This document shows, in pieces, positions 58,858 to 64,000 of a stretch of 64,000 bases of DNA. The notes beneath the pieces were generated by a model. The model was not told where the DNA came from. It saw nothing but the letters and a program-made list of their open reading frames with translations, and made no database searches. The stretch is from Fistularia commersonii (lineage: Eukaryota; Chordata; Actinopteri; Syngnathiformes; Fistulariidae), in NCBI GenBank assembly GCA_037954325.1, contig JBBMNZ010000017.1, positions 5,631,001 to 5,695,000 of the forward strand, read 5' to 3'. The position numbers and the translations under genes are program-made. How positions within the stretch are numbered: the first letter of the stretch is position 1; each line of letters begins with the position of its first letter.

Positions 58858-61800
58858 CTGTGGGCGAAGGGGAAGGAGGTAGAGAGACAACCATATCAGT
58901 AAACATATATTCAAACCACTGACGATTCAACGGCAAATGCCAGACGGTTAATAGGAAAGGAGAAGCTAGAAAAAGAAACGCCTCTTTTCCGAAAACAGAC
59001 AGCAAGTCAGACGATGTTAAGAGTCTGGCTCTGGTTTATAAAGATGGAAACGAGCACAGGGGGAAAGGAGAGATCAGAGGGCGCGTCTATCCAGAGGAGT
59101 GAGTGGTCTACTCAACTGAACAACAGGGAAGAACAAAAATGCAGTGAAAAAGAAAGCAGCCAGAAAATTACACCGGGTCAGTGAGAAACCTAAGGGGACC
59201 CTGTCCTCCTTACCTAGAAACGCATTGGGTGAGAATGATTGATTATGCCTGTAATGAAGGGGAGTCCAGGGAAGGGAGAGACAACATTATGAATGGATTA
59301 AAAAGGTCACAATCACAATGAAATGACATTAAAAAAAAAAAAAAACATTGCTGAGTATAAACCCAAAGTTTGGTCAATCGGACATGCTAAAATAGAAAAT
59401 TACAGTGTCTCTCTGATAATTAATCTGCCAGGTTCTTGCGGTAAGAACAAGGCACCGATAAAGCCCTACATATCTTCTTTCGTACCCAATTTTATTTAAC
59501 GACTGATTATTTTTAATTAAAAAAAAAAAGGAGGACCAAAAAAAAGGGCTCTTCAGACTGTATCCTGTGCTATACTCTGTTCTGTATGCAGTTCTCCTAC
59601 CATATCAGGAGAAAACACTGACGGTGCCAATAAAGAAGGCGTCTTTCCCCTCAGCCACGAGCAGGATATCTTCACACGCTTGTGTACATGTATCCAATGC
59701 AAGGTCGGCAGGTTGATATTTGATAGAAGCCTCTTTTTGCAGTTGGCCTCCCTAAAATTAGTCATCAACATGTGTGGCTTCTAGTTTTTTGTGAGTTTGA
59801 AAAGGTGATTGGACACTGCAGGGTTTTCCTTTATAAAGGAAGATTTTTTCATGCTCTTAAAAAAATATTCCTACAGGTTTTATAGTGCAGGATCTTCTGA
59901 ATACACTGTTTTTCAAGTATTTTGTACACAACGGTCCCTGCTACTTCAAGGGGGAAGCATTAAATTCACCCTTGTTGTCACAGAGGGTGGTGGTGTATGG
60001 CCTAACAAATATAACACATGGCATATACTACAACCGGGATATAAAGCTGATGTCAAACGACGCCAGCTGTAATTCAAATATCTGGGGATCAAGTTGTTGA
60101 TCGGAGTTAATTAATTGTGTCTTTTTCATTAAGGAAATTCCATTCCGCTAAAAAAAATATATGAAGGCAAACACACACACGTACATGTGATAATAACCAA
60201 AATTGATACAAACCCTTGGGTCGACATCTCCCTCATCATCGTCGTCGTCTTCATCGTCATCCTGTTCCTGGAAAATAGAAAGATTGTGAAATATCCAATC
60301 AAGTCTGATGAAAAATGTCAACCTTTAATTGGAGGGTTTGGCAGACAGTTAAAGTACTTCTCATTTACATTAATTAATTAAGTTTGCGAATAAAAATTGT
60401 CTTACATACCTCTTCGTCTCCTTCTTCCAGCTCCTCATCGTCAAACTGCATTAAAAAAAAACAGAGGTACAACAGTGATCAGGTGCTCAGCTTATGTGTT
60501 GATTCCCAGTCTCTTAACATTTCATCTTGAGGTTTGGGCCCGTAAACACAGATGCAAATAACAGAGCAGGTTATGGGGAAAAAACAAACAAAAAACAAAA
60601 CACTCACACTTTCATCGTCTTCCAGGGCCTCGCCAGTGAAATACAGCACAGCCCTGGGAACTATTCTCTCACGGAAGAAATGACCAATTTCAAAGTCTGT
60701 GGCTAGAGTGACCTCAGAGTCCTCATCCTGTGGAAGGAGAACAAAGAGAGCCCACTTCAAGACGGCAGCTACAAATCCAACCCATCGGTAGAAAAATACC
60801 ATGCGGAAGATAATGTTAGAATAAGTCACACTGCACTCACCATTTCTTCATCGGGTGAGGCTGTGAATGAAAAAGAAATGCATACATTTTTAATCATGAA
60901 ATATTTATAAAGGACTTTAAGGTTTCAGTCAAAACTACTGCTACATTCAACACAAACATCAGGTCTTGGCTCAGCTGGTTTGCATTCATTCCATCCTTTC
61001 AGGGACCCAAGTTGACATGATGTTGCACCTTGTCAGTGGCGGACACAGGATGAAGAAGACTGCCGAAATCCCTTCAGATTTTTTTTTTTTTTTAACAAAA
61101 TAGTCTGAGATTTTTAACAGCTTTGCAAAATCCAAGTATGGACTGGCAAGGGGTCATCGTCAGATGACAGCTGAACAGAAGCAAAGAAATAGTTTTATAG
61201 ATTTGAAAAATTCTCGTTTCTGTGTTTCCATCGATGAGCTGTACTGTTCACTTTGCGGTCACTTTGTTTTGTTGCCTGACTTTCAGAAGGGTCATCCCAC
61301 TGGGCCTAACAACATTTCCAGAGGAAGACCCTGACAGTCAATGTTACGTTCTGGGGATTCCTGATTTGTTAAATTTTAGCTCATTAGGGCAAAACATTTT
61401 ATGTTTGGAACTGGTTACAGTACTTAACTGTGGATAACATAAAACCCCTATCTGCAATTATTACCACTGGAAAGTCTTTTTTTTTTTTCCCCCCTGACAT
61501 GATTTACAATACATGGCAAACTGGCTACATCCCATATGTGTAACACTGGAAAAAAAAAGGTAATATTTTGGTATGTGAAAAGGTGGTTTGGTTTTTCCCA
61601 TGACAAAATATCAAATTTTGTCATATAAGATCAATCTTCAATTCCTGGATAAACAAATGTCCAGACAACCATATTTAAACATTTTGTAAAAACCATACTG
61701 GAAGTCAGTCTTGAACTGACACTAACATGAGACAAGTAGAAGTGACAGCTGGAATATCTGCCACACTAAAGGGGAACCCATACCAAGAACTTTGGAGACA

Positions 61801-63607
61801 CCTGCTGTTAAGTTGAATTTAATGCAGGGATTATCGTTCTTGTCAGTGTGTGTTGCCTTCAAGGGTGTGTCAAAAAGACCCGCCTCATCAAAATGTAGAA
61901 CCCTTTTGAAGCCTCATATCACAGACAGAGGTTCTTTTGGCAGGTTATGATTCAGTATCACTCCCCTGCTCTAAGCTGCTTCCCCATTTGTGTTATAACT
62001 CATGATATATTCATTTCGCACGCAGACCACGAAAAATCCTATCGAGCAAAGGGATTACGCTATTGTTGGAGGTGAGATGAATAAGTACTGCTGTCCACAG
62101 CTGGGTGTGTCTATTTTTGGTGTGCATTCTTACCTTTGATGGGGTTGAAGAAGTTGAAGAATGAGTCGTTGGGAACCTGTTTGGTAACAACGCGGACAGT
62201 GCCACGGCCTTTGTGCTTCTGTTTTTTTTTGATCGTTTTCACTGTCACATCCTTCCCCTTGTGCCAATCTATTTGACATCTAAAGACGCAGAGGAGGAAA
62301 TTAAGACACACAAGGGAAGGTTTGCGAAATGGTGCGATGAATAGGCAGCTGTGCGAAACGTACAAAAGCAGAAACTCCAGGAAACCAGGGAATCCTGGTC
62401 CACTGGGTGGCATGGGAACACGAACTACAATCATTCATTCATTCATTCATTCATTCATTCATTCATTCATTGCCATCCATCCATCAATCAATCCATCCAT
62501 CCATCATCTACCGCTTACCCCACTCAGAGTCGGGGTTCACCCTAGACCGGTCACCGGCCCATCACAGGGCCACATATAAAGACAACCATTCACATGTCAC
62601 ATAGAGACACAACAATCAGTCACTCTCATTCACACGTCCGGGCAATTTAGGGTCTGCAATGAACCCACTGTATGCTTTTGGACTGTATGAGGAAACTGAA
62701 GAACCCAGAGGGGCCTCGAGCAGACACTGGGAGATCATGCAAACTGCACACAGAATGGCCTTCCTTCAGAATCAAACCATGAACCTTGTTGGTGTGAGGC
62801 AGAAGCGCTAACCACTGTGCCAACATGCCACCCACAAATTACATCATCAATTGAAATATTTAGCTTCAGATTTGTGCGCAGAGAAGCTAAGAGACGGTCT
62901 CTATTTGCTACTCCCGGCAGCTTCTATGGCTTTGGCTCTGTTCCTTCTCACACCTGTTTTTCATTCCAGTTTCTAAAGAACACAGTTAAAAGGAGCCGAA
63001 TGGACAGAATTTTTGCATGGATCAAAGCAGGAATCATAAAAAGTGGAAAAGCAAATAAACATCGGGCGCGTCTGGTCCTTACCCTTCACAATCAATGATC
63101 TCTGGTCCCTCAAATGAGAAAGGGTCTACAGAGTCTGGCTCTGACTTCATCTTGTAGACTTTAGTGAGGACGGCGTTATTGAAGTAACCATTCGACTCAA
63201 AGTGGAACTCTAATGTGAAGCTCTGTGAAGAACGACAATGGTAGATTATTTCACCCAGCATTTGAAAGGAGCGGTCTTCAATATTGACTTGTAAAAAAAC
63301 AGTCCTTTTTGAAACTGACCATGGGCTCATCTGGTTCAGAAAACTTGACTTGAATATCTTTGAGGTGCTTCAGGATGGGCTCGTCGTGTTCCTGTTGGGA
63401 CACGGCACGGTCAGATAGTCAGGGTGTGAGGACGTGTTTGCAAAGTGTTTATGAGGCATCAGTGAACTGTACTTGAAGCATGTCGCTAAGCATTTCCACG
63501 CTTTTGAAAATGGTGAGCCAGAACTCAGGGATGCCTTTCGGGTCTCCTTCTGGTGTGGGTTCTTCTTTCTTTTTATCCTCAATAACAGCTTTTTCCGTTA
63601 CTTCCTC
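58819..63607 (-). CDS. nap1l4: Nucleosome assembly protein 1-like 4 (3' nine coding exons; 5' end outside window)
   Basis: A NAP-family histone chaperone that binds H2A-H2B and linker histones and shuttles between cytoplasm and nucleus. Exons in transcript order: 63607-63473, 63391-63320, 63222-63083, 62279-62134, 60860-60841, 60727-60608, 60445-60410, 60267-60214, 58857-58819. They total 762 nt (253 residues and a stop) with consistent phases and GT-AG introns. Hallmarks in order: DPKGIPEFWLTIFKSVEMLS, LEFHFESNGYFNNAVLTK, the basic run IKKKQKHKGRG (nuclear-localisation-like), SFFNFFNP, DFEIGHFFRERIVPRAVLYF, then an acidic tail. VTVKTIKKKQKHKGRGTVR and the neighbouring phlda2 point to NAP1L4 rather than NAP1L1. 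The protein ends ECKQQ, like NAP1L1. The preceding exon is not seen before 64000. About a third of the protein, including the long dimerisation helix, is missing. Confidence 0.94.
60214..60267 (-). CDS. nap1l4: nap1l4 exon, acidic tail (18 codons)
   Basis: Encodes EQDDDEDDDDDEGDVDPR. Acceptor TTTCCAG; the donor AGG|GTTTGT is weak. Confidence 0.85.
60410..60445 (-). CDS. nap1l4: nap1l4 exon, acidic tail (12 codons)
   Basis: Encodes FDDEELEEGDEE between acceptor TAATGCAG and donor GAG|GTATGT. Confidence 0.88.
60608..60727 (-). CDS. nap1l4: nap1l4 exon, end of the NAP domain (40 codons)
   Basis: Encodes EVTLATDFEIGHFFRERIVP and RAVLYFTGEALEDDES, the most conserved end of the NAP fold. The donor AGT|GTGAGT keeps phase 0; a GT two bases earlier would break the frame. 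Confidence 0.94.
60841..60860 (-). CDS. nap1l4: nap1l4 micro-exon (20 nt)
   Basis: Twenty bases between TTCACAG and GTGAGT. With the single leftover G of the previous exon it reads ASPDEEM. It is needed to restore frame to the DEDSE exon. Confidence 0.82.
62134..62279 (-). CDS. nap1l4: nap1l4 exon with NLS-like basic run
   Basis: Encodes CQIDWHKGKDVTVKTIKKKQ, KHKGRGTVRVVTKQVPNDSF and FNFFNPIK. Acceptor CTTTAG, donor AAAG|GTAAGA. Confidence 0.94.
62431..62831 (-). repeat. Near-full tRNA-derived SINE-like element in a nap1l4 intron
   Basis: In minus sense it starts GGTGGCATGTTGGCACAGTGGTTAGCGC, an A-box-bearing tRNA-like head, and has a B-box-like GGTTTGATTCT. A body with CCCTAAATTGCCCGGACGTG follows, and it ends in (ATGG)n and (ATGA)n simple repeats at 62431-62503. 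It is the best copy of the family scattered through the window. Confidence 0.75.
63083..63222 (-). CDS. nap1l4: nap1l4 exon, NAP-domain beta hairpin (140 nt)
   Basis: Encodes SFTLEFHFESNGYFNNAVL and TKVYKMKSEPDSVDPFSFEG. Acceptor TTCACAG; the donor GAAGG|GTAAGG leaves two bases of a glycine codon. Confidence 0.94.
63320..63391 (-). CDS. nap1l4: nap1l4 exon (24 codons)
   Basis: Encodes EHDEPILKHLKDIQVKFSEP DEPM. Acceptor CCAACAG, donor ATG|GTCAGT. Confidence 0.93.
63473..63607 (-). CDS. nap1l4: nap1l4 exon, first in window (45 codons)
   Basis: Encodes a charged linker (EEVTEKAVIEDKKKEEPTPE) and then GDPKGIPEFWLTIFKSVEML, the start of the conserved NAP core. Acceptor GTCTGCAG, donor CAA|GTACAG. 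Confidence 0.94.
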
Positions 63608-64000
63608 CTGCAGACAGTGAACGGAGAACCCATTAGCACACACTGATCATTTACAATTATGGCTTGTTTAACCTTCAAAGAGCTTCCATGAAAATTAAGA
63701 TTTTATTTCCAGAAAATCCTTGTTTGTATTCATTCAAAGGAGGTAAATAAAAATGATGTGAACAGTGTTTCTCAATTCATCCTTAGAACGCACAGCCCCT
63801 CCTCTTTCAAGGCTTGACCTCATCCATTTAATGTGTTTTCTCTTGTTTGTTTTACTGAAGAGGACAAAAAATGTTGACCATGGTTGTTCCCAGTGGACTT
63901 CACTTTGTTTCTCATGGAAAACAAATCGTAAAGCCTTTTGCTTTGAGCACCAACACTGTGATGCACAAAACAGATGGGAGTTATGGACAATGGCAGTGGA
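63608..64000 (-). other. nap1l4: nap1l4 intron, continues beyond window
   Basis: No exon of the upstream part of nap1l4 can be recognised here. Confidence 0.6.

Overview
The window is vertebrate nuclear DNA, almost certainly from a ray-finned (teleost) fish. It holds interrupted genes with canonical GT-AG introns, long (CA/TG)n microsatellites, tRNA-derived SINEs including one with a V-SINE-type core, RTE- and L2-type LINE tails, and several hAT-type non-autonomous DNA transposons. There is no bacterial, viral or CRISPR-type content.

Three protein genes are identified from spliced reading frames. (1) osbpl5 (ORP5, oxysterol-binding protein-like 5), plus strand: 21 coding exons between 7878 and 22137. 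Spliced in silico they give an uninterrupted 868-residue protein with a PH domain, an ORD lipid-transfer domain carrying the EQVSHHPP signature, and a C-terminal membrane anchor. (2) phlda2 (pleckstrin homology-like domain family A member 2), minus strand: one coding exon at 43924-44340, a short 3'UTR intron, and a CpG-rich promoter with a palindromic CRE. (3) nap1l4 (nucleosome assembly protein 1-like 4), minus strand: nine 3'-terminal coding exons between 58819 and 63607, with the 5' half outside the window, and a 3'UTR reaching about 57205.

Layout: 1-7853 is upstream/5' intron DNA with a SINE and a small hAT element. 7854-24570 is osbpl5 including its 3'UTR. 24.6-43.4 kb is intergenic, rich in microsatellites and transposon fragments and visibly richer in CpG from about 27 kb on. 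43.4-44.6 kb is phlda2. 44.69-46.8 kb is a diverged tandem array just upstream of phlda2, built on TAATCC/GGATTA palindromes and interrupted by a hAT element and a LINE tail. 46.8-57.2 kb is intergenic with a hAT element that contains a nested LINE. 57.2-64 kb is nap1l4.

The three genes work separately (lipid exchange at ER contact sites, a small PH-domain phosphoinositide binder, a histone chaperone). They belong together as a syntenic block: in mammals OSBPL5, NAP1L4 and PHLDA2 share the 11p15.5 imprinted neighbourhood, and OSBPL8-NAP1L1-PHLDA1 is the paralogous set. No novel protein-coding system was found. The least explained items are the palindrome-bearing array next to phlda2, a candidate internal osbpl5 promoter, and a candidate poison exon.
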